Shown here piece after piece: positions 12,273 to 12,358 of a DNA stretch of 12,358 nucleotides. The notes under the pieces were generated by a model, which saw only the letters and a program-made list of their open reading frames with translations, was not told where the DNA came from and searched no databases. Source of the stretch: an uncultured bacterium (GTDB lineage: Bacteria; Patescibacteriota; Minisyncoccia; Phycocordibacterales; UBA9973); the NCBI GenBank assembly GCA_903854645.1, contig CAINWY010000014.1, forward strand, positions 1 to 12,358. Reading direction: 5' to 3'. Position 1 is the first letter of the stretch, and every line of letters begins with the position of its first letter. Position numbers and translations under genes: made by a program.

Positions 12273-12358
12273 AATTTAATTATTATAATGAATAAAATGA
12301 CGACCAAAACGATTAATAAAGGAAAGTTAATCTTGTGCAACATAATACTAATATTTGC
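12254..12358 (-). CDS. Possible C-terminal membrane anchor of a gene cut by the window edge, or a 29-residue membrane peptide
   Basis: On the minus strand, an ATG ending at 12343 opens a frame encoding MLHKINFPLLIVLVVILF, a run of isoleucines and a KLWKRKK tail before TAA at 12254. The frame stays open upstream of this ATG to the window end (five more codons), so it may be the tail of a longer protein. A single membrane helix followed by a basic tail is the classic shape of a C-terminal membrane anchor, or of a small membrane protein. It overlaps the DUF1566 gene start by 19 bases in another frame, which would allow translational coupling. It is too short to be sure of; AT-rich DNA readily encodes hydrophobic runs. 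Confidence 0.35.
   Translation of the reverse strand, partial: ANISIMLHKINFPLLIVLVVILFIIIIKLWKRKK
12282..12287 (-). promoter_or_regulatory. Possible -10 of the DUF1566 gene
   Basis: Perfect TATAAT on the minus strand, 9 bases before the ATG ending at 12272, which would give a leaderless mRNA. No -35 is recognised. It lies inside the short hydrophobic frame at 12254-12358, and TATAAT by chance is common in such AT-rich DNA. Confidence 0.35.

Overview
The window looks like a chromosomal segment of a low-GC Patescibacteria (CPR) genome, most likely Parcubacteria/Nomurabacteria-like. I base this on the small ribosomal protein L28 of the type seen in that group, the short intergenic gaps, genes that lack Shine-Dalgarno sequences, and small membrane-anchored versions of common enzymes. 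This assignment rests on recalled protein patterns; no search was run. Twelve complete protein genes are supported, plus one possible partial gene at the right edge. I see no tRNA, rRNA, CRISPR array, transposase or phage gene.

Layout. Positions 26-5645 form a minus-strand block. In transcription order it is rpsL (S12), rpsG (S7), fusA (EF-G), a sigma-70 family factor, a membrane-anchored FKBP-type prolyl isomerase and a MarR-family regulator. The first three are the classic str operon core, but strong terminators and a separate fusA promoter break the block into smaller units. Positions 5755-8392 hold two minus-strand genes: a 627-residue secreted or membrane protein (GWI-repeat, proline-rich and carboxypeptidase-regulatory-like domains) and a site-2 protease. 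The divergent rpmB (L28) gene follows. Next come a 250-base structured intergenic region, a membrane-anchored ComEC-like metallo-beta-lactamase protein, a divergent Fe/Mn superoxide dismutase and, convergent with it, a long secreted repeat protein ending in a DUF1566-type domain. A 52-base perfect palindrome separates the last two.

How it fits together. The left half is translation and transcription core machinery. The right half is cell-envelope and surface biology (site-2 protease, surface adhesin-like proteins, anchored MBL protein) plus oxidative stress defence. Most gene ends carry compact intrinsic terminators, and several promoters lie so close to the start codon that the mRNAs would be leaderless or nearly so.

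Most notable points: (1) the sigma factor looks like the primary sigma factor of Bacteroidota, and the fusA promoter also fits the Bacteroidota promoter pattern; (2) marR has two related dyads on its own promoter, one of which may double as the terminator of the gene before it; (3) the end of rpsG, with its terminator, appears to have been duplicated; (4) positions 8761-8983 contain mutually exclusive inverted repeats; (5) S12 carries isoleucine at the proline position known for streptomycin phenotypes; (6) a short hydrophobic reading frame overlaps the start of the DUF1566 gene.
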